Origin: Simmondsia chinensis
Taxonomy: Eukaryota > Streptophyta > Magnoliopsida > Caryophyllales > Simmondsiaceae
NCBI GenBank assembly: GCA_018398585.1
Contig: JAGTTD010000005.1
Location: 38,132,750 to 38,196,749 of the forward strand
Length of the DNA: 64,000 nt
Direction of reading: 5' to 3'
Shown here piece after piece: positions 11,907-23,350 of this stretch. The notes under the pieces were generated by a model. The model was not told where the DNA came from. It searched no databases and saw only the letters and a program-made list of their open reading frames with translations. The position numbers were made by a program, and so were the translations under genes. Position 1 is the first letter of the stretch. Every line of letters begins with the position of its first letter.

Positions 11907-12587
11907 AGAGCTTAGGTTTTGAGAGGGCCTTTTGTATTGGTGGATGTAATGGGGTTGGAGGAATTTGTTAGTAATTTTATGGGTCAGTCTTAAAAGTTTT
12001 TCTAGGCTATGTCTTCAGTTACGAACCATACTGCTCGTTTTAGCTCGACTTTGACCACGTTACGGCCTTGTTTATTTTGCTTTCCCTCCTTGTTTTCTTT
12101 TTTTTAGCTCTTATATCTGTATTTTTTTTTCCCGATAATTAAGTATAGGCTACAAAAGATATCAATTGTCTTAACACAATCCAAAGAAGGCTGGAAAATG
12201 GTAAGTAAAGTAAGAAAAATAAGTCTATAAGACGTTCATCCACATGCGACTTCTTCATATCTTGCTAGCTCGAGACAGGGAATTAACTGCATCAATACGA
12301 GATAAGTTCTTTCCTTTGGGCCTTTCATTGTTGTCAATCTTTTTAAGTCGGTTGTATTTTTTTAAGAACACTTATCAAAAAAGTTTTAAGTAATATACAA
12401 CTTTTAATTAACTAAATAATATTCTTAGTAATTAGCTAAGAATTATAATACAAAGACAGGCGCATTCGCTAAAGTAGGCCGTGACCAAAACCATGAATTT
12501 AAAGTTGGAAAATATAGAAGTAGTTATTATCTAGACATTCGCTAAAGTAGGCGTACGCGCATCCATTCTTAATTGGATCAAATAAAA
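11907..12587. promoter_or_regulatory. Presumed upstream region of the PYL-type gene
   Basis: DNA immediately upstream of the minus-strand receptor gene. No specific promoter element could be assigned with confidence. A CCCGATAATTAAG motif after a T-run near 12122-12145 looks like a fragment of the poly(A)-tailed retroelement family. Confidence 0.35.
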
Positions 12588-12724
12588 CGTTGGGGGACCT
12601 CAGAAACAGTCTTTTGTCAAGGTCTCACCCTGATGGGGTAAGACTGCATACATCCTTCCCTTCCCAGGTCCTGCCCGAGCGGGAGCCCTTCAGGCACTGG
12701 GTTTGTTGTTGTTGTTGTTGTTGC
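12588..12724 (+). mobile_element. Au-like SINE, 5'-truncated
   Basis: Tail type common to the window: GTTGGGGGACCTCAGAAACA, then GGGGTAAGACTGCATACATC, the GGTCCTGCCCGAGCGGGAGC hairpin region, GGCACTGGGT and a (TTG)n terminus. No TSD was identified with confidence. Confidence 0.8.
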
Positions 12725-12769
12725 TTCCGGAGTTACTTTGAGACTTGATTCCAGAGGTAGATGAGTACA

Positions 12770-13196
12770 TCATGTCCAAGTTGCCTTCAGTTGCATATAT
12801 TCGGTTCTTGGTTGGTGCTTGTCTGGATCTTCTTTTAGGTTTTGTTTCAGTCTTTTGGAGTTTTGGTTTTTGTCTTGCTTCTGAGCTTTTGTTTTCGGTG
12901 TCTTCAATGATGGGCCTTCCTTGGCTGTCTCGAGTTGCTTTTCGGTGTTTTTCTTTAGCGTCCGGTGCTGCGAGTAAGAGGTTGTTTTTCTTTTGGTGTT
13001 TTTTCTTTTGCTCTGTTGTGGCTTTTTTTGGCTGTTTTGGGAGTGGTTCTAAGGGTTGAGCGCGTTTATCTTTTTTTTTGCAGATTTTCTGATTTTTTTC
13101 CTTTTCACACTTTGTGTGTGCTCTTCGAATCTCATGTTTAGATGCCGGCTTTTGTACTGTGAGTTTATCCTCGCTAATTATTAAAAAAAAAAAAAA
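12770..13196 (+). mobile_element. Poly(A)-terminated non-LTR retroelement 3' end
   Basis: T/G-rich 3'-UTR-like sequence ending TTATCCTCGCTAATTATT followed by a run of A. The CTCGCTAATTATY-A(n) end is shared with the family at 17104-17366 and 44387-44600. The open frame within it (12745-13059) is compositionally biased and not considered a gene. Confidence 0.55.
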
Positions 13197-13324
13197 TCTA
13201 GAGACTTAGCTTTGACCTTGACTCGCAATTCTGTTTTAAAACCTACGATCCTTTTGTATTATTTTTATATTTATTTTCATTTTTACTGTATTATATATAT
13301 GTTGTATCTGTTGGAGGTTTTTCT

Positions 13325-13843
13325 GAGCCATTATCTAAAATAACACCAAAATAAAAAATATTTTCAAAACTCAGTTTTTCTGAGCCATTACCTAAAATAA
13401 CACCAAAATAAAAAATATTTTCAAAACTAACTTTTTAAAAAAACTAATTTTCCAAATGACATTCATGTCATCATTTATTTTTTTAAATTTTTTTTATCTT
13501 TAATACATTTATAAGTTTTTAATTTATAATAATTTTTGTGTTATAATAAATAAATTATATTAAATTTCAAATAAAATTATTTGTACTCAAATTTAATCTA
13601 AATATTTAATTAATTTAGTTTAATTTCTTTTTTATGATTTAGAAAGTATTATAAATTTAAAAAATTATAAATGTATTGAAAACAAAATAAGAAAGTAAAA
13701 AAAAAAAAGAAAAAAAGTTAAATGATGACATGGATACCATTTAGGAAAATATTTTTTACATGGATATCATTTAGGAAAATATTTTTCTTAAAAGCTAATT
13801 TTAAAAATATTTTTTGTTTTAGTATTATTTCGGACTTTGGCTC
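13325..13843. mobile_element. Mutator-like MITE with duplicated left arm
   Basis: The ends are inverted: GAGCCATTATCTAAAATAAC on the left and, reversed, GAGCCAAAGTCCGAAATAAT on the right. Flanks GGTTTTTCT (13316-13324) and GATTTTTCT (13844-13852) make a 9-bp TSD with one mismatch. The first roughly 57 bp of the left arm is tandemly duplicated. The terminal motif is related to that of the 1.48-kb element at 48840-50315. Confidence 0.7.
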
Positions 13844-14231
13844 GATTTTTCTTCCATCTTAATTAGGAAAAAAAAAAGAAAAGAAATTATTATCAACTTA
13901 GATTGCTTGTGGTTTTAACTGCGGCGCGGTCAATGCGTAGGCCTAAAGATTATTAAATAAACAATAAAAAAAAATAACATTATTAAATTAAAAATAATAT
14001 TTGACAAAAAAAATAATTAATAATAAGATAATATTCATTTTAATAATGATGTCTGACAACATTTATTTAAAGTTATGCCACACAATCTATTTATCACAAA
14101 CAATAAAATCTCTGTCAATTTTAAAAGGTTAATTACTAAAATATTTCCTTTCGATAATTTTTTTAAATTTTTTTTTCTCGTAATATAAAAGTTATAATTT
14201 AAGTTTTTAGTATATATATATTTTACAATTT

Positions 14232-14805
14232 AGGGTTATATACGCCAAATGGTCCTATGATTTGTCAATTATGTCAATTTGGTCCTTGTACTTTTAGTTG
14301 TGTTAATTTAGTCTCTGAACAATTCAAAATGTGTCAATTTAGTCATTTGATTAAATTTAAGTTATGTTAATGACGTAATTTTGAATAAAAAATTATATTA
14401 GATGTAAGTAACTTATTATAAATTCATCTGTTTACTCAATTTAACTAGATTTGTGGAGAACCATTAAAATTTTTATTAAAAACTTGACATAAATTTTTTT
14501 TCTAAGGACCAAAATAACATATTTTAAATTGTACAGGAACTAAATTGATACAATTAAAAGTACAAGGATGTCATGTTCGGTAGGAATCTGGTGAGTTGTT
14601 TTGGGAGAAGTCGTTGTTTTGTGTTTTGGCAGGAATAGTCATTGGCGTTTGGGTGTGTTGTTAGTTGGCGTTGGCGGCAAAGAGTCTAGTGGGAAAATAT
14701 CTTCTTTGGTCCAATTAGTTAAGTCGGTTGTGAGCTTTAGATCACAATAAAGGACTAAATAGACAAAATAAATAAAGTGCAGGGACCTTTAACATAAATA
14801 ACCCT
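14232..14805. mobile_element. Mutator-like MITE, copy 2, carrying an internal insert
   Basis: The terminal arms match the 9042-9426 element (AGGGTTATATACGCCAAATGG on the left; the right end is TAACATAAATAACCCT). Between about 14569 and 14750 lies about 180 bp of G/T-rich DNA absent from copy 1. A SINE abuts its right end. Confidence 0.62.
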
Positions 14806-14940
14806 ACAACAACAACAACAACAACAGTCCCAATGCCACAGAGGCTCCCGCAAGAGCGGGGTCTGGGGGATGGATGTACGCAGCCTTCCCCCTTCCGGGT
14901 AAAAGAGAGGCTGTTTCCGCGGATCCCTAACCTGAAGATA
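14806..14940 (-). mobile_element. Au-like SINE
   Basis: On the minus strand: AACCTGAAG-type head fragment, GGATCCGCGGAAACAGCCTC, GGGGGAAGGCTGCGTACATC, ACCCCGCTCTTGCGGGAGCC, GGCATTGGGACTG and (TTG)n. This is one of the best-preserved tails in the window. Confidence 0.85.
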
Positions 14941-15075
14941 GAGTCGTCATACAAATTATGCAAATTATAATTTTTCAAATATTTAATATGAAAGGTGGTT
15001 GATATTTTATGAGCAGTATGATATTCATTCATTCCAACTCGGGAGGCCAAAAAAAAAAAAAAAAAATCATTCAAT

Positions 15076-16198
15076 TTATATATCTAATTTACATTATTTT
15101 TTTAGTATGTAAGTTTCGTAGAATAATATTTTGAAATTATATATAGTTAATAAAAGACAGCTTAAAAGGATATAAAATTTGTCATTTTTTGTTGGTAACT
15201 CGACTATCAATCCTTTGTTTGATAAGATACCTATTTTGTACACTTACAAACAATCGTGTGGGCTATTTAATTTATGAAATATACATAAATTTTGAACTAA
15301 AATATAAAGTTCAGTAACTGGAAAAATTTATATATCGAACCTCAACATAGTAATATGTATTTATCCTTTGATCTATGTATATACATTTAAAGATGCATTT
15401 GATTTATCTTAATACGTCTTATCTGTTTTTAGCTTATCTATTTATTTAAGATTTATATCTTTTTACCGTAAAATATTTTATTTTGTAATGCAGAAAGATC
15501 TTTTTTATATAATAAAGTATTTTGATACAAATTTAAAAAACAACTTATCAATTATAATCACAAAAAATGACTTAACAATAGTATGTACGAAATGATCATG
15601 GTAATGCTCGGTCATGGTAGTAAAGGGTGGTGAGGGTAGTGACCCATGGGATAAAACGGGTGTTTGTAGGTGTGCGTGGTGCTAAAAAGTAAAAATAGGT
15701 TATAAAAGTGAAAATTTAATACTAACATAGTCATTTTATAACATTTTTTTGAAATAAAGTGCGAAAAAAAAAACTAATTCTGCATCTTTTTATGCTTAGT
15801 TATAAAACAGTTTTTTTCATCTTTCTATTTAAGTTGTGAAAAAGATGCATAAAGGTCGTTTCTATCAACCAATCGCAAGCCTTACAATAGAGCCTGTCCT
15901 GACATTTTCGAATTCTCAAGCGAAAATCTCAAAAATAGCTCTTCATATATAATAAATTTTATATTAATTTTGACCATAAAATTCACTAATAATAAGAATT
16001 GATGCATTAAAACCACAATTTCAAAAATTTCGGGCTTATAAAATTCGAAGGCCTTAAGCGCGTACTTAGGTTGCTTGGGGCTATATTTGGTCATGCTTTA
16101 CAGTCAACTAAAACCTTTTTATAGCTTTAATCTGTTAAAAGGTAAACCAAACGCAGTCTAAGTATACAGAGTGCTTGCATGTGAGAAAAAAAGTGGTT
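15076..16198. other. AT-rich intergenic DNA, nothing recognised
   Basis: No gene or delimitable element was seen. A short stretch near 15890-16095 (AAAATCTCAAAAATAGC and an ACTTAGGTTGCTTGGGGC end) resembles other diffuse repeats at 6430-6630 and 47440-47620, which share CCCAAGTAGCACTTGGGC-like words. Confidence 0.4.
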
Positions 16199-16203
16199 AC
16201 ATG

Positions 16204-16722
16204 TGTCAAGGCACCATCTTTCCCAAAAGCTTAAGCTGATGGATGAAGTCCCAAAATTAGTTTTATGCTTTAACATGCCCCTTCACGCAAATGCCCATTT
16301 GGGCTTGAAGCGTGGATAATGCACAGGCCCACCTCATATCTTGTGCTTAAATTGTTTTTATATTGAAAGTGGGGGCGATTGAGATTCGAACTCCTAACCT
16401 CTTGGTCACAAGGCTCTGATACCATGTCAAAGAACCATATTTTCCAAAAGCTTAAACTGATGGGTAAAGTTCCAGGATTAGTTTTATAGTCTAACAACAA
16501 CAATAACAACAACAATCTCAGTGCCTCACGGGCTCCCGCAATAAGCAGGGTTTGCGGGGTAAATGTACGCAGCCTTCCCTCTTTCGAGTAGAAAAGAAGC
16601 TATTTCCAATAACCCCCAACCTAAAGATCTTATCGTTTTGAAAACATGGTATCCTAAAAAGGGATTAGGTCGTGTCGAAGACGACTCCAAGGCACGTAAT
16701 AAGGCAGTTTTATACTCTAACA
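16204..16722 (-). mobile_element. TRIM retrotransposon with a nested SINE
   Basis: Two 72-bp LTRs (16204-16275 and 16425-16496), each TGTTA...TGACA on the minus strand, flank a 149-bp internal region. Next to the right (5') LTR is TGGTATCAGAGC (16413-16424), the initiator-Met-tRNA primer-binding site. Next to the left (3') LTR is a GAAGGGGCA polypurine-like tract. The 5-bp TSD ACATG is present at 16199-16203 and 16723-16727. The right copy only lines up because a SINE (16499-16706) has inserted in the end of the 5' LTR and duplicated its last bases (16481-16498 and 16707-16724). There is no coding capacity, as expected for a TRIM. Confidence 0.92.
16499..16706 (-). mobile_element. Full-length Au-like SINE nested in the TRIM LTR
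   Basis: About 208 bp, flanked by an 18-bp TSD with one mismatch (16481-16498 and 16707-16724) made of TRIM LTR end sequence. On the minus strand it begins near CTGCCTTATTACGTGCCTTG, includes a TCTTCGACACGACC stretch that may be a decayed box B, then the tail GGTTGGGGGTTATTGG through GGGAAGGCTGCGTAC to a (TTG/TTA)n end. Its head is not the 5S-like head found in three other copies. Confidence 0.9.
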
Positions 16723-16920
16723 ACATGCAATATTTTATGTATATTTGTTTGCTATTATGGGGGTACAGTAGTTGATTATTTTATAAGGCCAGCGTTGTCT
16801 CTTTACTTGAAAGGGTAATGAGTATCTTTTTCAAAATTAGAGGCCATCATGAGCTGGGGACACCCTTTTTTTAGTAAATTGCTTCGAAAACCGAGCTTTT
16901 TTTTTTACTGTTTAGTAGCG

Positions 16921-17497
16921 AGTTAGAATAAGTGTAGTTGATATAGCGGATTAGAATACAAAAGCACAACAAAGCATGCCCATAGCGTCCCTAGGCTTAT
17001 ATACTTGCTATTGCTGCGTGTATTGTTTCTCTACTGTTGCTTTGCTGCTCTATTGGTTTGTTTGTTCTGATTGCTTTTATACTTGTTAGAATTGGGGGCT
17101 CTTTTTTTCGATAACTAGCGACAAAGTCACGAAACAAGCAGACCACTCGCCAAGCGAGGCTTGAGTCCAGCCGTAAGACAACGGAGACCAAAACAAACAA
17201 CATAAGAAAAAGGAGACATGACAACACAAACAGAGACGGAGCAACAGGCAAAGCACAAGTCCCAAAACACGACAAAACAAGACACCGAAAACAAGGCCAC
17301 CCAGACACAGAGAAACAGGACACGCAATGCCCAAAAACAGACGAAACCGAGAACTCAGCAATAGAGGAATTGAGGGCTCTTAAACACAGCTTTCCTTTAG
17401 GGTGCTTTGAAGGGGTAAGACTACGTACATCTTACTCCCCTCCCCCGACCCTGTATTGGCGGGAGCGGGAGCCATTTGGACACTGGGATTGTTGTTG
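16921..17497 (+). mobile_element. RTE-type LINE 3' end, interrupted by another retroelement
   Basis: Segment 16921-17088 resembles the region just after the LINE ORF at 32419-32895 (GTGTAGTTGATATAGCGGAT against TATAGCCGATTTAGCGG in the other copy). Segment 17382-17497 resumes with the common tail (AGGGTGCTTTGAAGGGGTAA, CGTACATCTTACTC) and ends ATTGTTGTTG. The gap is filled by the insertion at 17104-17366. No coding sequence remains. Confidence 0.7.
17104..17366 (-). mobile_element. Poly(A)-tailed retroposon nested in the LINE remnant
   Basis: A 263-bp insertion flanked by a 15-bp TSD with one mismatch: GAATTGGGGGCTCTT (17089-17103) and GAATTGAGGGCTCTT (17367-17381). On the minus strand it ends CGTGACTTTGTCGCTAGTTATCG followed by A's. 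The TTTGTCGCTAATTATCG-A(n) terminus recurs at 3170, 22209, 41764, 44387 and 54191. It is probably a 5'-truncated LINE or an unclassified SINE. Open frames within it are compositional. Confidence 0.82.
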
Positions 17498-17499
17498 TA

Positions 17500-19432
17500 T
17501 TTATTTATTAAATCATTTATTAATTTGGAGGTGAGTTTTGGTTGGACCATTTTATGAGCCAATTGAGTGTGTGATTCCTCTTTGTTCACTTTTAATTTTG
17601 TATTTTTAATCTTTCTTTTTGGTCTTCACGAGACTTTTGTTTAATCTTTTTATCTTTATCTTCTTGATTTTCAAAAGATAATATATGTTTTAATTTTATT
17701 AAATTTTTGGGCAAATTTAGTTTGGGGATTCAATTTGTTTATTTTGTAATTTGGTTAAAAATTATTAAGTTATAAAATATAAAAGTTAAATTATTATATT
17801 CTAAAGAAAATAGTGGCTTTTTTAATTACAAATTAATATTTTTTGTTTTGATTTTTGATTATTTAGCTGTCAACGCTAAGAGCGACTTTGACATACAAAC
17901 CAAAATGGCCCAAGTTTTGGTGTATGGGTATACACATGGTTTCGATTAGCAGCATATATTTTTACGTACGTGATTGTAACGGAAAGTGATCGAGCTTCTA
18001 TTTAACGGAAACTATATCATCGATGAGCACATGGGTTCCGGAAGAAACACCTGGAAGGAACTTTCTACTCGCCATCTTCTTGTTATACTAACAAGGGCAT
18101 ATATTTAGGCGGCAACCGGGTAGCCAGAAAAATATGGGACCTGTAGATTTTGCCACACACAAAAATTTGATATACAAGAATGGGGGAATAGAGTAATGAT
18201 AGTTGCTAACTTGATGAGGATTGCATATGAGGTGCTATATAAAAAGTTTAACTATATGGGTGTACTCGTAGATCAATAAGTTGGAGCTAGATCAACAGGG
18301 CAAAGATTAATCCAATATGTTGTCTGAATTGTGCTATGCGGCTATGTTGATTGATCCAAGCACAATTGTCATATTCTCGTATCTTGGGATCAGAGAAAGA
18401 TTCAATTACGATGATTCCGTTGTTGATCTATAAATCTAGTATTCAAGGATCAGGATTTGATGACTCGACATCTTATGAAGTAGTTGTATCAAGGCTGCAT
18501 AGTTATTAGGCACATTTAGAGCTCAAAAGTGGGTTGGGAAAGATTATAAGAGGTAAAATATAGCAGAACACGAAGGAAATGTAATTTTTTTGATTTTTCT
18601 GTTGGATATCCATGCTGGAAGGCTTTGTCGTCTGCGGAAGAATGTAAGACGATCGAATGCAAGCGCCTTCGAAACACGACTGATTACGTTTTTCATGTGA
18701 TGATCGCGTTCAAACTCTTTTGAAAAATTACGGAAACCTTTAGGTAACGTTACTCCATCCTGAAATTGGTGTATAAGGTAGAGGGTTCTCTAATTAGCAA
18801 CCTTATCATCCCTAAATGTTTTAAGCACGTAATAGTGTAAATATACTAGGCATTAAATAAACTATCCATGTTTGAGACTGATAAAAGTCCATTTGTGTTC
18901 GATTTCCAGGCTTCATAAGCTTATTGACCAAAGTTCGCTCCATAAGACAAGGCTAATTGAAATCGGGCTTTTTGACTTGTTATCGTTCGTGAATAGTTTG
19001 TTACATCCTTGAATATGAACTCGTCAGAAACTATTTTATTGCATGGTATTGTTTGATAATGGATTGTTTATGATTAATCAGTAACTCAAACAGCTTGACT
19101 TGGCAGTAAGCTGGCTTAATAATAAGCTCAATTTCGCTCAAGTCGACTTCATAATGTGCTCGAGTTAGTTGTAATGGACAAACGAGCTAAGTCGGAACAT
19201 GCACTAGGTATGCTAGAATCTTATTGTACTAGGTTGCAACAATGTTTGAAAAACTTGATTAAGGCTTGGCCCAATTGGAGTGTAAGTTCCAGTAAAAGGT
19301 CGGGTGCACGGCTCATTTACACTCTTTATAAGAGACGAATAAATCTCTTGTTTTACAAGTGCATTTGATGTAAGAAATATTCTCTTATGGTTTAGCTATG
19401 TGAGGTGGAGACTTATGGATGTTCCCGTGAGA
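17500..19432. other. Intergenic DNA, nothing recognised apart from diffuse repeats
   Basis: No gene was recognised. Around 18900-19365 there are GAGCTC/AAGCTT-rich words and an ACGGCTCATTTACACTC stretch resembling the right end of GAGC-rich hAT-like MITEs, but boundaries and a TSD could not be set. Confidence 0.4.
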
Positions 19433-19440
19433 ATTGAGCT

Positions 19441-19992
19441 TAGGGATGTCAATGAGACGAGGGGGATACGGGGTGCATCTCTATTGCCGTACCTGCCTTT
19501 CAAATCCAATACTTATACCTGTCATGGGTGTGAAGTAGATACGTATAAGGGGTACAAACTCATACCTATACCCGCTCCGCTGCCCATGGATGTTTAATAG
19601 GTATCTATTACCCGCTCTATATCCATCTGAATTTGTGTATCTGACAGTTCTTTATACTATAGTGTAAGTATTTGAAATTATTTTTTTTGTATTCTAATTC
19701 TTTTTTATGCATGTTTAATAGATACTTGAGTATGTAAATCCTTATTTTATATTCAAATTAATTAAATATAAATTGGGGCAAATAATGTGAGGTGAGTATG
19801 AAATGGGTATTGGCCGTATAAGACGGGGCTGGGTGGGTACATTTTTATACCCATGCCCAACCCATACCTATGGCGGTTATTTGCATTTGTAGCCTACTCC
19901 TACCCTCAAGCCACCTCACGAGCATCGATACTTGACCCAAACAAATCAAGTACCCTCGAGTAACAGGTTTTACCTGCCACATTGCCATCCCA
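19441..19992. mobile_element. hAT-like MITE, TAGGGATGGCAATG family, perfect TSD
   Basis: The ends are TAGGGATGTCAATGAGACG and, reversed, TGGGATGGCAATGTGGCA. The perfect 8-bp TSD ATTGAGCT lies at 19433-19440 and 19993-20000. The 552-bp body has GGGTAC/ACCCGC-rich subterminal motifs and no coding capacity. Related copies are at 25893-26446 and, incompletely, 47725-48170. Confidence 0.88.
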
Positions 19993-20161
19993 ATTGAGCT
20001 CAAATTTGACATGCACTGATGCATGCAATCATGTACCTAATTTTATATATTAAATTTCATCGGACCATTAAGACCAACTCACGAAGTTGGCACACATGAG
20101 AACCACGTATAAGTCCAAGTAAGGTTTTATCCTAAAACCAATTGACAATAGGTAAAGTAAC

Positions 20162-20588
20162 TGATGTAATGCGTAGATGGAAATTAACAGAAACAGAAGG
20201 TTTGACAGCTTTCTTTTAAATCTTTACTACGAAAATAATAAAAAACAAAGGTGAATAAAGAGTCTAACTAAATTCTCACTCCGAGAACTAGAAAGAACAC
20301 ATAAACAATAATAAAAATCTCTAAACAATTGAACTTACTAAATCCTAGACTTCCTCTCTTTTAAATAGAGGAATTAATTCAACTAAACTAAAAGGCTTAA
20401 AAATTAAAAGATAAATACAAAAATAACTATTAATTATCTAAACAACTAATAATCATCTTTTAATCCAATCTAAGCTAAGCTAAAGTCTCCTAATTGATGT
20501 TAACTTTCTCAATCCGGTTTACCCCTTCGCATCTCTCCCCTCTATCCGCGTCTTTTCCATCCGCCAAGATACAGGTTGCAGTGCATCA
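20162..20588 (-). mobile_element. Solo LTR (family with the 56699-57139 copy)
   Basis: 427 bp beginning TGATGTAATG and ending GTGCATCA, flanked by the perfect 5-bp TSD GTAAC (20157-20161 and 20589-20593). On the minus strand CCTCTATTTAAAAGAGAGG looks like a TATA region, so this is taken as the sense orientation. It matches the LTR at 56699-57139 in ends (TGATGCA...CATCA), leader and layout. It is a solo LTR left by LTR-LTR recombination. Confidence 0.85.
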
Positions 20589-20865
20589 GTAACCCACTAG
20601 ACTTATATATTGATTAATTCTCATAACTTTAATATAAAATTTTTATACTAGACTCACATGTAAAGTCGTTTACGTCAAAAAAAGCAAAGCATGGGCGTGT
20701 GGGAAGTCGACATCGTTGACAAGAGAGGGGAGCCGCAAAGCAATGGGGGGTGGGGGTGAGGGGGATCATGTGACATGTCTGACCCAACTACTTCCCGTGC
20801 CATCCTCACTGTCACTTCGCTGGATTCTCTCTCCTAAACTCTCCTCTATTTTTTTTTTTTTATTC

Positions 20866-21141
20866 GAGAAAATTTAGTTCAAGTACTCTAAGATTTGATA
20901 ATATATTTTTTATGTACTTTAAAGTTTGGTAATATATTTTTTGGTATCCTGAGATTTTGAAACATTTTTGACGTATCTGAACTTTGGAAATCTTTTTTTT
21001 TTTTTTTTAAAGTATAGCATCTGCTAACGGAACCTTAATGAAGTTAAGTAGAGGGTATCTGAAAAAAACAAAAAAGGTTAATAAAGTTTAGGGTATCTTA
21101 AAAATATTTAAAACCTTAGGGTATCTAAACAAAATTTTCTC
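20866..21141. mobile_element. AT-rich MITE
   Basis: The ends are inverted: GAGAAAATTTAGTTCAAGTA on the left and, reversed, GAGAAAATTTTGTTTAGATA on the right, with internal TACTCTAAGRTTTGA/ACCCTAAGGTTTT matches. It contains repeated TTTGGTAATATATTTTTT units. No clear TSD. Confidence 0.6.
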
Positions 21142-22009
21142 TTTTATTTTATAAAATGATGCCATGTTTAAATAATTATATTTATATGTTTTGATAAATT
21201 ATATTATTAACATTAATAAAAAGTAATGTTGTGTTATGTGTGAAGTCTGGTTGTATTGTGTCTTGTTTATAAATTATAGAATTGGGCCACTCTTATTTAG
21301 GCTTATAACGCACTAGAGTTTTAGTGTGGTGACTCTCTCTATTTATATATATACATGGTTGTGTATGTTACCATCGGAATTTGAGTTAGGTTGAGAGAAG
21401 GTGGAATGTTGGGACATTTCATGTAAACTCCAATTGATGGCGGCCCAATTTGAAGAAGTCGGTAATGTGGCTCCAATTGGTTAGGACTCCTTCAAGCATG
21501 AGAGGATTCGTGGCATTCCGAACACAGCTAGTTACGGAAAAAATGAAGTAAGCCATGCTTCAGGTGCTAGCCCTTGGAAAAAGGATGTGATAGGGATTAT
21601 CGTCACACCCATATCATGCGCAAAAACCGAGAAGGACTAGCACCCAGAGCATCGGCCAAGACCTATTCCAAGTTTGATGCAATTTTGGAGTTCCTCGCAA
21701 TTTCTTCAGACGAATATCGGAGATCACTGCTCCAAACCTTAATACAGAATCCGGTTATGAACACGGTGCTCCAGAAGTTAGCATCCCCCCCCCCCCCCTC
21801 CCCCCACGACATCTTCAAAGCTAATCATGTTTCTAGTACCGTTCCATGTAACTCAAACAACCACAAAAATTAAATTGATCCACACCTTTTTCTGAAACTT
21901 ACCTCCATATTCCATTTTATTGACATATTTTAGTGACAAAATAAAGTATAAATTTTCATAACACTGTAAAATTGCATTGTATTCTAGATCATTAATTAAG
22001 TACCGTTAG
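21142..22009. other. Intergenic DNA with an unassigned open frame and a C-run
   Basis: A 99-codon plus-strand open frame (21574-21873) is present but matches no family I recognise and runs through a poly(C) tract at about 21787-21806. I do not call it a gene. Confidence 0.4.
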
Positions 22010-22480
22010 GAAACACAACAACTAAATACAACGAAAATTCAACGAGAAAATAAATAGAAACACACAGATTTATATGGTTTGGTCAAAACTTCCTACATCC
22101 ATGGAGTTGCAGGGAGAATTTTATTGATTTGGATTTGTTACAGAGAGTTTTTTTTCAATTTGCTCTCTCTCTCCAATCCTAGAACCGAGTATAAATAGGT
22201 GCACACATTTTTTGAAATTAGCGACTAGGTTGTAATACAATTCAGGCACTCGAGCAAGCGAGCCCTTAAAAACTTGTTAAATAACTGGGCACAGAAAAAT
22301 AAGCACAGCATCAAAACAGGAAAACAAACAACAATAGGCAAAACAGGACGAACCAAATTGACCGCTATGACTCATTCAGATCTCAGGCAATTGAAATAGT
22401 ATAACTAGGCGCACACATGAAACCCTAATATGTTCAGCTGATATCTCTAGCCTGGACCTCGACCTGGGCCAAAAAAAGCC
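22010..22480 (-). mobile_element. LTR-like fragment interrupted by a retroposon
   Basis: The stretch TATGGTTTGGTCAAAAC then CCTACATCCATGGAGTTGC resembles the leader part of copia-type LTRs (usually GTGGTTCGG...TACGTCCACGG). It is interrupted by the element at 22209-22397, whose TSD includes the TATA-like word AGTATAA. Confidence 0.4.
22209..22397 (-). mobile_element. Poly(A)-tailed retroposon, second TSD-bounded copy
   Basis: 189 bp flanked by a 21-bp TSD with two mismatches (22188-22208 and 22398-22418). On the minus strand it ends CCTAGTCGCTAATTTCAAAAA, the same terminus as the 17104-17366 family. The upstream part differs from that copy, consistent with variable truncation or rapid divergence. 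Confidence 0.75.
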
Positions 22481-23350
22481 TATCAGCTCGATTCTCCACT
22501 CCATTAGATTTGACTCATAACAGTGTAAAACCAAACTTCATACTAGTAGTAATTTGACTATTAAAATTTTTTATACGTACGTGCGGTTGTATATTCAAAT
22601 TTAAGTTTGTTTTTTATTTTTATTTTTATTTTTTTGTGACCCATTAAGATAATAAATTTCTAGATATTGCCACCATTATATTTTATTTCGAACAGCTAAT
22701 ATTCCTTGTATAATATTATCTTTATTATTTACAGTTATTTCTTACATGGCTATCAATTATTTGTAGAATAATGTTTTTTAAAATATATTTAATCATATAA
22801 CATAAATTATTATTATAAAAATAAATAATTTAAATTTATTACAATATAAAATATAATTATTATTTCTTGTAATCTAAATTAATGTATTCAATAATATGAA
22901 AACTTAATTAATTTATATAAAAATGATTATATTTTATATTTTTTTATAATATTATTAAATATCTAAACTTAAATGCATATAAATAAATTATTACAAACTT
23001 AAAAGAGTTGTTCAACTTTTCTGTTTTTCTATTAATTTTTTTTCTTGTTTGCTTGACTTCGAATCAAAGTCTCTAACAAGAAAAAAAGATAAGATAGATT
23101 TTTTTTTTTTGAACAGAGAAATGGCTGACGGCCAAGATAAGATAGATTAATGCTATAACTATTTAAAAAAAACGGATTCTTTAACATGTGCCTTAAGGGA
23201 TATTTATTACATTTATATATATATATTAATTTTTTACTAAATTATCTAAACATTAAAAAAATATTATAGTTTTTATATGGATCAACAAAATACAAGAATT
23301 TAGTGCAATTGATATTTCTTAACATGTTAGAAAAATCCTTTAAAAAATAG
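22419..23350. other. AT-rich intergenic DNA, nothing recognised
   Basis: Very A+T-rich, with no gene and no delimitable element. Confidence 0.5.

Noticed and set aside
12745..13059. A 104-residue Phe/Ser/Leu-rich protein
   Set aside because: Composition reflects a T-rich LINE-like 3' region ending in poly(A), not a gene.
17086..17361. Cys/Leu/Val-rich open frames in three registers
   Set aside because: All fall in a TSD-bounded retroposon whose T/G-rich composition creates such frames.
21574..21873. A 99-residue protein with a polyproline stretch
   Set aside because: No family resemblance; the proline run is a poly(C) microsatellite and there is no gene context.
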